From Bacteroidota bacterium (GTDB taxonomy: Bacteria; Bacteroidota; Ignavibacteria; Ignavibacteriales; Ignavibacteriaceae): a stretch of 64,000 nt of DNA. Shown piece after piece: positions 10,268 to 19,984 of the stretch. The notes beneath the pieces were generated by a model, which was not told the origin of the DNA, ran no database searches, and was given only the letters and a program-made list of their open reading frames with translations. The stretch spans positions 1 to 64,000 of the forward strand of contig JAKIZM010000009.1 of assembly GCA_022708025.1 (NCBI GenBank), read 5' to 3'. The first letter of the stretch is position 1, and each line of letters begins with the position of its first letter. The position numbers and the translations under genes are program-made.

Positions 10268-10391
10268 ATATTAATAAACCTTCTATCTTAAACCTCGGAG
10301 GTTTTGCCAAATAATTGCGTTGATAAAGGAGAAATTTTAAAGCAAAAACAAGACGACACGAATTTTACTTAGTTATACAGATCAAATCCGT

Positions 10392-10424
10392 TTTAATCTG
10401 TCATATCAGTTTAATCTGTGTTCC
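10392..10424 (+). repeat. AATCTGT-type intergenic repeat, copy 1
   Basis: TTTAATCTGT occurs at 10392-10401 and again at 10410-10419, followed by GTTCC. A very similar two-part element with the same ending (AATCTGTGCTCT) lies at 15284-15325. Both are intergenic and on the same strand. They look like members of a short dispersed repeat family; function unknown. The rest of the 185-base mutB-meaB gap holds only a tight palindrome (AAACCTCGGAGGTTT, 10290-10304). Confidence 0.5.
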
Positions 10425-10452
10425 AATTTTTCTTATTTAAGATATTTATTAA

Positions 10453-11568
10453 ATGAAAAAACAAAAACCTGACACATACAAACCGGACTGGACTCCTGAA
10501 AATGCAGGAGATGAGTTCGCTGTGCGTATTGTAAAAGGTACTGAAAGTTCAAATCAAAAAACAACATCTAAAGCAAAAGATATTAAACGCAAACAACTTT
10601 CTGTTGATGATTATGTCAACGGTGTTTTGAAATCTGATAGAAATATTCTCGCTCGAACAATAACTTTGATCGAAAGTAATAATCCAAACCATCACGATAT
10701 TTCACAAGAGGTTTTAACAAAGCTTCTTCCTCATTCAGGAAATTCATTGCGAATCGGAATTACCGGAATTCCCGGCGCTGGTAAAAGCACTTTGATTGAA
10801 TCTCTTGGAATGTATCTGATTAAGCAGGGTCATAAAGTTGCAGTGCTTACAGTTGACCCAAGCAGCACTGTTACTAAAGGAAGTATTCTTGGTGATAAAA
10901 CAAGAATGGAAAATCTTTCAAAGGAGAAAAATTGTTTTATTCGTCCTTCGCCTTCAAGCGGAACACTCGGTGGTGTTACAAGAAAAAGCAGAGAAACAAT
11001 TACAGTCTGCGAAGCTGCCGGATATGATGTTATACTTATTGAAACTGTCGGTGTTGGACAAAGCGAAGTAACTGTTCGTTCAATGGTGGATTTCTTTTTG
11101 CTTGTTTTAATTGCCGGAGGCGGTGATGAACTTCAGGGAATTAAGCGCGGTATTATGGAATTAGTTGATGCAATCCTAATCAATAAAGCTGATGGTGATA
11201 ATGAAAAGCGAGCTAATATTTCAAAAGCTGATTACAACAATGCACTCCATTATCTACAGCCTGCAACAAAAGGATGGACTCCACAAGCTTATACAAGCTC
11301 GGCTTTAACAGGAAAAGGAATTCCCGAGTTGTGGGAAGTGATAAAAAAGTTTGAAGTAACGATAAAAAAATCAGGATTTTTTGAGCAAAGAAGAAAAGAT
11401 CAATCTATTGAATGGGTTTTCAGAATGGTAGAAGATTCTTTGCGAGATGAATTTTATAACAATGAAAAAATTCAGAAGGCAATTAAATCAATAAAAGAAG
11501 AAATTACTAAAGATAAAATAACCCCTACATTAGCTGCTGAAAAACTTTTAATGATTTTTAAATCCTGA
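10453..11568 (+). CDS. meaB: Methylmalonyl-CoA mutase-associated GTPase MeaB (ArgK family)
   Basis: G3E-family P-loop GTPase that chaperones methylmalonyl-CoA mutase, gating adenosylcobalamin loading and protecting it from inactivation. Visible: Walker A GIPGAGKST (about 105-113), the conserved VDPSST and PSPSSGTLGGV segments, ETVGVGQSE (switch/Walker B region) and NKADGDN (base recognition). At 371 aa it is slightly longer than typical (about 320-340) owing to a charged 60-residue N-terminal extension. The gene lies 185 bases after mutB and probably belongs to the same functional unit. The ATG at 10453 starts the family-consistent reading frame, but no strong Shine-Dalgarno is visible ahead of it, so the start is slightly uncertain. 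Confidence 0.94.
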   Translation: MKKQKPDTYKPDWTPENAGDEFAVRIVKGTESSNQKTTSKAKDIKRKQLSVDDYVNGVLKSDRNILARTITLIESNNPNHHDISQEVLTKLLPHSGNSLRIGITGIPGAGKSTLIESLGMYLIKQGHKVAVLTVDPSSTVTKGSILGDKTRMENLSKEKNCFIRPSPSSGTLGGVTRKSRETITVCEAAGYDVILIETVGVGQSEVTVRSMVDFFLLVLIAGGGDELQGIKRGIMELVDAILINKADGDNEKRANISKADYNNALHYLQPATKGWTPQAYTSSALTGKGIPELWEVIKKFEVTIKKSGFFEQRRKDQSIEWVFRMVEDSLRDEFYNNEKIQKAIKSIKEEITKDKITPTLAAEKLLMIFKS

Positions 11569-11725
11569 CCAGTTTTATCTTTATCCGCATTTTATTTGCA
11601 ATCCGTCAATAATCAACCTTGATATAAATTTCAAAATCTGATTTAATTATTACCATCGTAATGTGTTCCTAACAAGTTTTGTTTTCATTATTTTGTGATA
11701 TCAAATCAAACAAATTAGGTTTGTA

Positions 11726-13084
11726 ATGGATTTTGAAATACTTTCTCGTTTACAATTCGCATTCACAATAGCTTTCCATTATATATATCCCCCATTAAGT
11801 ATCGGCATAGGAATCATACTTGTTATAATGGAAGGCAGATATCTTAAAACTAAAGATAAGTTCTACGAAAACATGACAAAGTTCTGGGTAAAAGTTTTTG
11901 CTTTAACTTTTGCTATCGGAGTTGCAACCGGAATAGTAATGGAATTTGAATTCGGTACTAACTGGGCAACGTATTCACGTTTTGTAGGAGATGTTTTTGG
12001 AAGTGCACTTGCTGCCGAAGGTATTTTTGCTTTCTTTCTTGAATCAGGTTTTCTTGCAGTTTTGGTTTTCGGATGGGATAAAGTCGGACCAAAAATGCAT
12101 TTCTTCTCTACTCTTATGGTTTCACTGGGATCAATGTTTAGTGCTGTATGGATTGTGATTGCAAATTCCTGGCAGCAAACTCCAGCAGGATATCATATTG
12201 TTGGAGAAGGTGCTAACGCCCGTGCGGAAATAACAGACTTCTGGGAATTGGTTTTCAATCCTTCTTCTGTTGATAGAATTTCACATGTAATATCAGGTGC
12301 CTGGTTAGCCGGTGCTTTTTTAATAATCAGTATAAGTGCTTATTATATCATAAAGAATCGTCATATCAGATTTGCTAAATCATCAATTAAAATTGCATTG
12401 GTTGTTGCCTTAATAGCTTCATTGTTTCAATTATTTACAGGACATTCCAGCGCAGTTGGTGTTAGTAAATATCAGCCTGCAAAGTTAGCAGCAATGGAAG
12501 CAGTTTTTGATGATCAGACAAATGCACAGCTTTATTTGTTTGGCTGGGTTAATGAAGATAAACAGGAAGTGAGTTTTAGTATTGCAATACCGGGAATGTT
12601 AAGTTATTTAATTGGCTTCGATATTGATACTAAGGTAACCGGTTTAAATTCATTTAAAGAAGAAGACAGACCTCCTGTTAATATTGTATTTCAAGCATAT
12701 CATTTGATGATTGCAATAGGTATGGCACTAATTTTATTAAGTTTACTCGGAGTTTACTTATGGGCTCGCGGAACATTGTTCAAACAAAAATGGTTAATGT
12801 GGATTTTTGTTTTTTCTGTTTTACTTCCACAGATTGCTAATCAGGTTGGATGGATAACTGCTGAAGTCGGCAGACAACCATGGATAGTTTATGGATTACT
12901 GAGAACTTCTGAGGGTCTATCCAAATCAGTAGAAATCGGACAGGTTTGGTTTTCTTTAATTTTATTTACTTTAATTTATATTGGATTGTTCATTTTATTT
13001 ATCTATCTGCTTAATGAAAAAATTCAGCACGGACCCGAAGATGTTGATTCAATTCCGTCTGAAATCGGACATCCAAAATCATAA
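11726..13084 (+). CDS. cydA: Cytochrome bd ubiquinol oxidase subunit I
   Basis: Quinol-oxidising, haem-bearing subunit of cytochrome bd, the high-affinity terminal oxidase in the cytoplasmic membrane. The N-terminus [20 protein letters not shown] holds the conserved high-spin haem ligand (His18 here, His19 in E. coli numbering). The segment [20 protein letters not shown] and the Trp-rich helix around NSWQQTPAG are diagnostic. At 452 aa it is shorter than the 522-aa E. coli protein, which fits the short Q-loop subfamily. About nine transmembrane segments are apparent. cydB follows after 14 bases. It implies at least microaerobic oxygen use. Confidence 0.95.
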   Translation: MDFEILSRLQFAFTIAFHYIYPPLSIGIGIILVIMEGRYLKTKDKFYENMTKFWVKVFALTFAIGVATGIVMEFEFGTNWATYSRFVGDVFGSALAAEGIFAFFLESGFLAVLVFGWDKVGPKMHFFSTLMVSLGSMFSAVWIVIANSWQQTPAGYHIVGEGANARAEITDFWELVFNPSSVDRISHVISGAWLAGAFLIISISAYYIIKNRHIRFAKSSIKIALVVALIASLFQLFTGHSSAVGVSKYQPAKLAAMEAVFDDQTNAQLYLFGWVNEDKQEVSFSIAIPGMLSYLIGFDIDTKVTGLNSFKEEDRPPVNIVFQAYHLMIAIGMALILLSLLGVYLWARGTLFKQKWLMWIFVFSVLLPQIANQVGWITAEVGRQPWIVYGLLRTSEGLSKSVEIGQVWFSLILFTLIYIGLFILFIYLLNEKIQHGPEDVDSIPSEIGHPKS

Positions 13085-13098
13085 AGGATAAAAAAGAA

Positions 13099-14127
13099 AT
13101 GGAATTTACTTTTGATTTAAATACTATATGGTTTTTCTTAATCGGAATTCTTTTGATAGGCTATTCAATTCTAGATGGTTTTGACCTTGGAGTCGGAGCA
13201 CTTCACCTTTTAGTTAAAGACGATACCGAAAGAAGAATAATGCTTAACTCAATTGGACCGGTTTGGGATGGTAATGAAGTTTGGCTTGTAACTGGCGGAG
13301 GTGCATTGTTTGCTGCATTTCCTCACGTTTATGCTACAGTTTTTTCGGGATTCTATTCTGCAATAATGCTGCTTTTATTTATGCTTATATTCAGAGCTGT
13401 TGCAATTGAATTCAGAAGTAAACGACCAATGAGATGGTGGCGACAAATGTGGGATGTTGCATTCAGTATTGCAAGTATTCTTATAGCGTTTCTTGCCGGA
13501 GTTGCAGTAGGAAATCTGATTACCGGTATTCCACTAAACGCAAATAAAGAATTTATCGGATCATTCTGGGGTTTAATAAATCCTTATACTGTATTAGTCG
13601 GTGTTACAACTGTTTCACTTTTTATGATGCACGGAGCAATATATGGCGTAATGAAAACTGAGCAAGCATTACACGATAAATTAAGAGGCTGGGTTAACAA
13701 TACAATAATTTTCTTTATTATCTGCTATATTACAACAACAATGTCAACACTAATTTATTATCCGCATATGATTCAGCATTTCAAAGAGGTTCCGGCACTT
13801 TTTGTTTTGGCTATATTAAATATGCTTGCAATTGCTAATATTCCAAGAGAGATATTAAAAGGAAAAGACTTTTTTGCTTTCTTATCTTCTTGTGCATCAA
13901 TTGCTGCATTGCTTGCGTTATTTGCTTTTGGTGTTTTTCCTAATTTTGTAATAGCATCTAACAATCCTGAATTCAGTTTAAATATTTATAATGCTGCATC
14001 ATCACAGAAGACATTAAATATAATGTTGATAATTGCACTGATAGGAATTCCATTTGTTCTTGCATATACAATTAGTATTTATTGGATATTCCGTGGAAAA
14101 GTAAAATTAAATAATATGAGTTATTAA
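13099..14127 (+). CDS. cydB: Cytochrome bd ubiquinol oxidase subunit II
   Basis: Second integral-membrane subunit of cytochrome bd, 342 aa with about eight to nine transmembrane segments. The family N-terminus is clear: GYSILDGFDLGVGALHLL (about 20-37), followed by the GPVWDGNEVWLVTGGGALFA segment and AIEFRSKRPMRWWRQMWD. It is co-transcribed with cydA (14-base gap). No cydX-like small gene and no cydDC exporter is visible nearby. The C-terminus is positively charged, as expected for a cytoplasmic end. Confidence 0.95.
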   Translation: MEFTFDLNTIWFFLIGILLIGYSILDGFDLGVGALHLLVKDDTERRIMLNSIGPVWDGNEVWLVTGGGALFAAFPHVYATVFSGFYSAIMLLLFMLIFRAVAIEFRSKRPMRWWRQMWDVAFSIASILIAFLAGVAVGNLITGIPLNANKEFIGSFWGLINPYTVLVGVTTVSLFMMHGAIYGVMKTEQALHDKLRGWVNNTIIFFIICYITTTMSTLIYYPHMIQHFKEVPALFVLAILNMLAIANIPREILKGKDFFAFLSSCASIAALLALFAFGVFPNFVIASNNPEFSLNIYNAASSQKTLNIMLIIALIGIPFVLAYTISIYWIFRGKVKLNNMSY

Positions 14128-14158
14128 AAATTTTTCAGTTCTTATTAACGGAGGCAAC

Positions 14159-14731
14159 TTGATAGATATCATTTTAAGTATTTTTATAGGTATTGGTTTA
14201 GCTGCTGCTGTTGGATTCAGAATTTTTATTCCATTTCTCATCACTTCAATTGCTGCTTATACAGGTAATCTTGAATTATCTACATACTTTACCTGGATTG
14301 GGACCTTGCCCGCATTAGTATTATTTGCCGTTGCAACAGTTGTGGAAATATTCAGCTATTATATTCCTTGGGTCGACAATTTTCTAGATGCAATTAGTCA
14401 TCCTCTTGCTGTATTTGCAGGTATTATTTTAAGCGGAGCTGTTGTAACTGATTTTCCACCATTGATAAAATGGTCACTTGCTCTTATTGCCGGCGGAGGT
14501 GTTGCAGGAACAATACACGCTGCCCTAGGAATGATAAGATTAAAATCGTCTGCAATAACCGGCGGTACAGGAAATCCAATGGTGTCAACTGCTGAAGCCG
14601 GCGGTTCGATATCTTTATCTTTGATTGCAATTTTTATCCCTGCTGTTGCTGTAATTATAGTAGGAATTATAACAGTTTATTTGTCATTTATGATAAAGAA
14701 AAAATTCTTCTCACCACCTAAAGAGAGTTGA
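14159..14731 (+). CDS. DUF4126 family membrane protein
   Basis: A 190-aa integral membrane protein matching the DUF4126 family: an N-terminal [21 protein letters not shown] segment (seen here around residues 11-31 with conserved Gly/Arg), a middle [17 protein letters not shown] motif and a Gly-rich [14 protein letters not shown] loop. Roughly five hydrophobic segments. Biochemical function is unknown. The start is TTG at 14159, supported by CGGAGG five bases upstream; there is no ATG near the family N-terminus. It is 31 bases downstream of cydB and probably in the same operon. Its last 14 bases overlap the convergent pseudouridine synthase gene. Confidence 0.75.
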   Translation: MIDIILSIFIGIGLAAAVGFRIFIPFLITSIAAYTGNLELSTYFTWIGTLPALVLFAVATVVEIFSYYIPWVDNFLDAISHPLAVFAGIILSGAVVTDFPPLIKWSLALIAGGGVAGTIHAALGMIRLKSSAITGGTGNPMVSTAEAGGSISLSLIAIFIPAVAVIIVGIITVYLSFMIKKKFFSPPKES

Positions 14732-15254
14732 TTATTTTATATTCGCCTGGTTTAAGATTATTAATATTCCATTGACCAACAGAGATTCTTATCAATCTTA
14801 AGGTTGGAAAACCGACTGCGGCTGTCATTCTTCTTACTTGTCTGTTTCTTCCTTCTGTAATCTTTATCTCAATCCAACTGGTTGGGATATTTTTTCTTAC
14901 TCTTATCGGCGGATTTCTTTCCCAGATTATCGGTTCATCAATAATTTTTGCTTTGGCCGGTTTGGTAATACCATCTTTTAACAACACTCCCCTTTTTAGT
15001 TTGCCAATAGCAGTTTGAGTTATTTGTCCTTCAACCTGAATCCAATAGCATTTTTCAATTTTTTTTTGTGGATCTGAGATTTTATTCTGAAGCTTTCCAT
15101 CATCTGTTAACAACACTAAACCTTCGCTATCATAATCCAGTCTTCCGGCAGGATAAATATTTTTAATCGGAATGAAATCTTTTAATGTTCTTCTTCCTTC
15201 TTTATCAGTAAACTGACAAAGAACATTAAATGGCTTGTTGAAAAGAATCAGCAT
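14718..15254 (-). CDS. 23S rRNA pseudouridine synthase, RluE-like (RsuA/RluB/E/F family)
   Basis: Short RsuA-family pseudouridine synthase of 178 aa without an N-terminal S4 domain, as in RluE, which modifies a uridine in 23S rRNA. It begins directly at the catalytic domain ([15 protein letters not shown]). The catalytic Asp lies in [11 protein letters not shown] (Asp40), followed by [17 protein letters not shown] and the C-terminal [21 protein letters not shown] motif. Length and motif order match RluE. The rRNA target is inferred only from the family. It converges on the DUF4126 gene with a 14-base overlap. Confidence 0.85.
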   Translation of the reverse strand: MLILFNKPFNVLCQFTDKEGRRTLKDFIPIKNIYPAGRLDYDSEGLVLLTDDGKLQNKISDPQKKIEKCYWIQVEGQITQTAIGKLKRGVLLKDGITKPAKAKIIDEPIIWERNPPIRVRKNIPTSWIEIKITEGRNRQVRRMTAAVGFPTLRLIRISVGQWNINNLKPGEYKIINSL

Positions 15255-15283
15255 TACAATTTAGGTTAAAAAATATCTTCGGA

Positions 15284-15325
15284 TTTAATCTGTTAAACCT
15301 ATTGAACAGTTCAATCTGTGCTCTA
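15284..15325 (+). repeat. AATCTGT-type intergenic repeat, copy 2
   Basis: TTTAATCTGT at 15284-15293 and TTCAATCTGTGCTCT at 15310-15324 form a two-part element like the one at 10392-10424. It lies in the gap between the GH3 gene and the pseudouridine synthase gene, just upstream of the latter's start. Confidence 0.45.
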
Positions 15326-15340
15326 ATAATTTATTATATC

Positions 15341-17143
15341 TTATTCCGGGTTCCAACTATATCCAACTCTGAAATCAGTATTGGGTATCGAAACAGGAAG
15401 TTTACCTTTAGCGACTAATGTCCCGTTTAGAACATTTAACACAGCACGTTGAGACGCTTTAGAATCACTAAAAGCACAGATATAATTATCTGCATCCGGA
15501 AAGTTTGAAAGTAAATAGGGACTTTCAAAACTTATTATTAATACTTTTTTACCCAGAGCAAGAAAATCCCGGAAGAAATTAAATTGCACATCTGAAACTG
15601 TTTTACCATTTACACCACTTCGTATATAAAAATAAGCAGGCACAATTATAAAATCACTATCCTTAGCTATATCCAATGCCAGTTTATAATCAGAACTGTT
15701 TGATTCACTGGTCAGAGATATATGTGAGTAAACCGAAAACGATTCATGAACAATCTGCGAAAAGTGAGAGTCTTTTATATTCTTACGATTTGTTATATCT
15801 ACAATAAACATTTTTAAGTATTTACTTGAATCAATTGGTAATAATTCTTTATCAGCTTTTACAATTGTAATTGAATTTTCTGCAATAATTTTTGACAGAT
15901 GATAATGTTCCTCAAGTCTGATTCGTTTAGGTAAATCAGTTTCCTGCTTATAATTCTTTGTATCAAGTTTCAGCCAGCGTTTCAATGTTAAGATTTTTTT
16001 AACACTTTCGTTTAATCTCTCTTCTGAAATTTTACCTGATTTAACGGCATCATAAATTGAAGTAATTCCATCTCTTATACTTGGAGGCATTAATAAAATA
16101 TCATTACCGGCTTTAAACGCCATAACACAAGCTTCGGAATTAGAGTAATAATTCGTAACAGCTTTCATATCCAGAGCATCAGTCATAATCAACCCTTTAA
16201 AACCTAACTGCTCTTTTAATAGTTTCGTAATAATATTATATGATAATGATGCCGGAATTTTATTATCACTTTCAAAAGCGGGAACATTTAAATGACCTGT
16301 CATTATAGCCGGAACTTTGTTTTCAATCAAAGAGATAAACGGTTTTAATTCGTTTTCCATCAAAATTTCTTTACTGCCTTTAATTACCGGCATGTCAATG
16401 TGAGAGTCGGTTTTTGTGTTACCGTGTCCGGGAAAATGTTTTGCAATAGGAACAACTCCGCCTTCTAAAGATCCTTCAACAAATGATAAACAAAATTCAG
16501 TTACCACATCTTTATCTTCGGAAAATGATCGAAGATTGATGACGGGATTTTCAGGATTGCTGTTTACATCGGCAACAGGAGCTAAATTAATATTAACTCC
16601 GAGCATAAGCGCCTCAATTGCTGTTGCTTTTCCAGTTTCGTAAGCAAAATCAGGATTGTAAGTTGATCCTAATGCCATATTATGCGGAAAAGTATTAGAT
16701 GCTTTCATTCGCATACCAATACCATTTTCAAAATCTGCTGAAACAAGCAAAGGTATTTTAGAATTCTTTTGCAACTCAGCAATCATTGAAGCAGTTTCTT
16801 CAACATCGCCCGTTGAAATTACTACTCCTCCGATTCCATGTATCTTAACCATTTCCAGAGCAAACTGGAACTCTTTTGATTGCTGATCTAAAGTTTTTCC
16901 AAACACAGCAGGCATAAAAATCTGGGCACACTTATCATACAGTGTCATTGACTCAAGAGTTTTATTTACCCAGAGTTCATCTTCTTCTGAAAGTTCAATT
17001 ACTTTTCGCGTTCCCCTTGATGGTTTATCAATCACATCCTCTTCTCCTTTATTTTTTTTCAATGGGGAAAATGAAACGAACAATTGAAAAATTATCAGAG
17101 TAAGTAATACAAAAAATAATCTGCTGAAAAACTTATCTCTCAT
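15341..17143 (-). CDS. Exported glycoside hydrolase family 3 (NagZ-like beta-N-acetylhexosaminidase)
   Basis: GH3 enzyme likely acting on N-acetylhexosamine in muropeptides or chitooligosaccharides. Diagnostic are the NagZ-type KHFPGHGNTKTDSHIDMPV loop and GLIMTDALDMKAV, holding the family's nucleophile Asp. A GH3 C-terminal-like domain follows. I chose the ATG at 17143 because it begins a classical signal peptide (MRDKFFSRLFFVLL). An in-frame ATG at 17173 would add ten residues before it. With the chosen start the gene overlaps the end of the serine-hydrolase gene by 11 bases (41 with the longer one). In many Bacteroidetes the two activities occur in one polypeptide, so here the pair is split and translationally coupled. 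Confidence 0.85.
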   Translation of the reverse strand: MRDKFFSRLFFVLLTLIIFQLFVSFSPLKKNKGEEDVIDKPSRGTRKVIELSEEDELWVNKTLESMTLYDKCAQIFMPAVFGKTLDQQSKEFQFALEMVKIHGIGGVVISTGDVEETASMIAELQKNSKIPLLVSADFENGIGMRMKASNTFPHNMALGSTYNPDFAYETGKATAIEALMLGVNINLAPVADVNSNPENPVINLRSFSEDKDVVTEFCLSFVEGSLEGGVVPIAKHFPGHGNTKTDSHIDMPVIKGSKEILMENELKPFISLIENKVPAIMTGHLNVPAFESDNKIPASLSYNIITKLLKEQLGFKGLIMTDALDMKAVTNYYSNSEACVMAFKAGNDILLMPPSIRDGITSIYDAVKSGKISEERLNESVKKILTLKRWLKLDTKNYKQETDLPKRIRLEEHYHLSKIIAENSITIVKADKELLPIDSSKYLKMFIVDITNRKNIKDSHFSQIVHESFSVYSHISLTSESNSSDYKLALDIAKDSDFIIVPAYFYIRSGVNGKTVSDVQFNFFRDFLALGKKVLIISFESPYLLSNFPDADNYICAFSDSKASQRAVLNVLNGTLVAKGKLPVSIPNTDFRVGYSWNPE

Positions 17144-18275
17144 CTGATTGATTAATATCTTTAATAACTGCATCGTGCAAAGCAGGACGAACCTTAGTTA
17201 AACCAGAATTTTCCCTAGTTGGATAAACACGATTGGTCAGAAAAACTACAAATAAATTTCTTACCGGATCAGCCCAAACTGACGTACCGGTAAATCCTAA
17301 ATGCCCGAAAGAATTACTGCTGAAAAAATTTCCTGCAGTAGATCCTTTCTCGGATTTTGTATCCCAGCCTAATGCGCGGGTACTCTCAGAACCGTATCTT
17401 TTTATAAACATTTCTATTGTGCTGCTTTTTAAAAATTCTTTGCCGTTTATTTTTCCTTTATTCATCAACATAGCCATTAATTTTGAGATATCCTCAGCAG
17501 TTGAAAAAAGCCCGGCATGACCGGCAACTCCGTTTAATATATAAGAATTTTCATCGTGCACTTCACCCTGAATAGTTTTCATTCGCCAGTAATTATCTAT
17601 TTCAGTCGGAGCACATAATTTCTTCAGTGAATCTGGTACGTTATAGTATGTAGAATTCATTGCTAATGGTTTAAATATTTTATCAGCACAAAATTTATCA
17701 AGAGTTTTTCCGGTTACTTTTTCAATAATTTTTCCAAGTGTAATAAATCCAAGATCGGAATAAATGGTTTTTTCGCCAGGAATATTCTCCAACTTAGTTG
17801 AATATATTTCATTTAATACTTCATTATTATTTAATCCTCTTTCATAAAATCGTATAAAAGCCGGTAATCCTGAATTATGCAGCAACAGATTTTTTATCGT
17901 AATATTCTCTTTATTATTCTTTCCGAATTCAGGAATATATTTTACAACCTTATCATCCAGATTAAATAATCCTCTATTCAAACAAAGCATTGTCGCAGTA
18001 GTTGTAGCAATTACCTTAGTTAATGATGCAAGATCAAACATTGTATTTATATTGACATCAGAAGAATTCTCATCGTATGTAAATTTTCCAAATGAATTCT
18101 CATATAAAATATTTCCATTCTGCCAAATAAGAACAACGGCGCCGGGATATGCTTTATCTTTAATGCCATTATTAACAACTGATTCCACATCTTTAAAATC
18201 ATAACTTTTGTTTTGAGCACAAAGATTCAGGATTAAAAGATTCAGTGAAAGAATAAAAATCGTTTTGAATTTCAT
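17133..18275 (-). CDS. Exported serine hydrolase, class C beta-lactamase/penicillin-binding-like
   Basis: A 380-aa serine beta-lactamase-fold hydrolase with an N-terminal signal peptide (MKFKTIFILSLNLLILNLCAQ). The SxxK motif is SLTK (84-87), the second motif is YSD where YxN is typical, and the third is HLGFTG, the HxG equivalent of KTG. These features fit the class C/DD-peptidase-like esterase family rather than true antibiotic resistance. A role in muropeptide or peptidoglycan-stem cleavage is inferred from its overlap with the GH3 gene. It is transcribed divergently from the aminotransferase gene at 18392. Confidence 0.83.
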   Translation of the reverse strand: MKFKTIFILSLNLLILNLCAQNKSYDFKDVESVVNNGIKDKAYPGAVVLIWQNGNILYENSFGKFTYDENSSDVNINTMFDLASLTKVIATTTATMLCLNRGLFNLDDKVVKYIPEFGKNNKENITIKNLLLHNSGLPAFIRFYERGLNNNEVLNEIYSTKLENIPGEKTIYSDLGFITLGKIIEKVTGKTLDKFCADKIFKPLAMNSTYYNVPDSLKKLCAPTEIDNYWRMKTIQGEVHDENSYILNGVAGHAGLFSTAEDISKLMAMLMNKGKINGKEFLKSSTIEMFIKRYGSESTRALGWDTKSEKGSTAGNFFSSNSFGHLGFTGTSVWADPVRNLFVVFLTNRVYPTRENSGLTKVRPALHDAVIKDINQSDER

Positions 18276-18391
18276 ATCAGAATTTCCTTTGTATTTACAT
18301 ATATAATTTAACCTAAAAAGTTTTCATGAAAAAATCAGATGTATCCTTTCATTCAAATTATTATATTACTACCAAAGGTTTAAGGATTACT

Positions 18392-19864
18392 ATGAGCGAA
18401 CTGGAAAAATACTTTTCAAAATTCCGCAAAAATATAATCGGGATTGATGAATCATTTAATACTCCGTATGGCAAAAAGAAACTTATCTATGCCGATTGGA
18501 TAGCAAGCGGCAGATTATATAAACCAATTGAAGAAAAAATCTGTGAAACCTTCGGTCCGCTTGTAGGTAATACTCATTCAGAAGCAAGTGTTACCGGAAC
18601 TACAATGACACTTGCATACCACGAAGCTCATAAAATTATTAAAGAACATGTTAATGCTAATAAAGATGATGTAATCATTACTGCCGGTTCCGGAATGACA
18701 ACAGTAATCTGTAAATTCCAAAGATTGCTCGGACTTAAAATACCGGAACAGCTTGTAGATTATATCAAGCTGCCGGATGAATTGAAACCGGTTGTCTTTA
18801 TTACACATATGGAACATCACTCAAACCAAACTACCTGGCTGGAAACAATTGCGGATGTTGTTGTTATTAATCCGAATGATGATGGATTAGTAGATATTGA
18901 TGACTTTCACAAAAAATTAAAAAAATATCAGAACAGAAAATTAAAAATCGGTGCCTTTACTGCTGCTTCTAATGTAACCGGTATTGAACCAGATTATTAT
19001 AAACTTGCTAAAATAGTGCATCAACACGGCGGATATTGTTTTGTTGATTTTGCTTGTGCTGCTCCTTATGTAAAAATTGATATGCATCCGTCAGATCCCG
19101 AAGCTAAATTGGATGCAATATTTTTCTCACCACATAAATTTCTCGGCGGACCGGCAACACCGGGAGTTTTAATTTTTGATTCCAAGCTATATAAAAACAG
19201 AGTGCCGGATCTTCCGGGCGGAGGAACAGTTGATTGGACTAATCCGTGGGGACAACATAAATTTGTAAATAATATTGAAGCGCGGGAAGATGGCGGAACT
19301 CCTGCTTTTCTTCAGACAATTAAAGCTGCACTTTGTATCAAATTAAAAGAAGAAATGGGAATTGAAAATATCAGAAAACGGGAAGATGAATTAGTTAAAC
19401 TTGCACTTAACGGATTGAAGAAAATTCCGAAAGTCCACATACTTGCCGGAAACATAGAACACAGACTCGGTGCAATTTCATTTTATGTAGAAGACATACA
19501 TTATAATCTGATAGTAAAAATTCTTAATGATAGATTTGGTGTGCAAGTAAGAGGCGGCTGCTCTTGTGCAGGAACTTACGGACATTATCTTTTACATGTT
19601 GATCCAAACCGATCGAAACAAATCACGGATAAAATTGATCAGGGTGATCTATCCGAAAAACCCGGATGGGTAAGAATGTCAATTCATCAGACTATAACTA
19701 ATGAAGAACTAAATACTATTCTTAATGGGATAGAACAGATCGTTTCCAACATAAAAGAATGGGAAAAAGATTACTTTTACGATAAAAGTAAGAACGAATT
19801 TTTCCATAATTCTTCAAACAGCGAAGAATTAAACAAAATCAAAAGCTGGTTTGAAATAAACTGA
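18392..19864 (+). CDS. Class V aminotransferase (cysteine desulfurase-like PLP enzyme)
   Basis: A fold-type I PLP enzyme of the class V/NifS-like group. The Schiff-base Lys lies in FFSPHKFLGGPATPG; HMEHHSNQTTWLETIADV and the C-terminal VRGGCSCAGTYGHYLL are also typical. The CSCAG motif is like the active-site Cys loop of desulfurases, but the enzyme is longer (490 aa) than IscS/SufS and its substrate is unknown. The ATG at 18392 has AAGGAT upstream and starts at the family N-terminus; an in-frame ATG at 18326 lacks a ribosome site and would add 22 unconserved residues. No Fe-S assembly genes lie nearby. Confidence 0.82.
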   Translation: MSELEKYFSKFRKNIIGIDESFNTPYGKKKLIYADWIASGRLYKPIEEKICETFGPLVGNTHSEASVTGTTMTLAYHEAHKIIKEHVNANKDDVIITAGSGMTTVICKFQRLLGLKIPEQLVDYIKLPDELKPVVFITHMEHHSNQTTWLETIADVVVINPNDDGLVDIDDFHKKLKKYQNRKLKIGAFTAASNVTGIEPDYYKLAKIVHQHGGYCFVDFACAAPYVKIDMHPSDPEAKLDAIFFSPHKFLGGPATPGVLIFDSKLYKNRVPDLPGGGTVDWTNPWGQHKFVNNIEAREDGGTPAFLQTIKAALCIKLKEEMGIENIRKREDELVKLALNGLKKIPKVHILAGNIEHRLGAISFYVEDIHYNLIVKILNDRFGVQVRGGCSCAGTYGHYLLHVDPNRSKQITDKIDQGDLSEKPGWVRMSIHQTITNEELNTILNGIEQIVSNIKEWEKDYFYDKSKNEFFHNSSNSEELNKIKSWFEIN

Positions 19865-19984
19865 ATTATCGGTGTTAAAACCAATTGACTTTGTGTAAAA
19901 TTATTCTATAATATCAATATAGTTATTCAAAATTTCTGCTAAATAAACACATTTTCTTAAACTGTAAAAAAGGAGGGTGTTAAT

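Noticed and set aside
11692-11705. TTTGTGATATCAAA, resembling a CRP/FNR-family half-palindrome ahead of cydA
   Set aside because: Only the left half fits the consensus, and it lies just 20 bases from the start codon. Too weak to call without an identified regulator.
17233-17520. 95-aa plus-strand ORF opposite the serine hydrolase
   Set aside because: Antisense shadow; the sense frame carries the complete catalytic motifs.
18326-18391. Longer start for the class V aminotransferase
   Set aside because: No ribosome site ahead of it and the added 22 residues do not look conserved, while ATG 18392 has AAGGAT.
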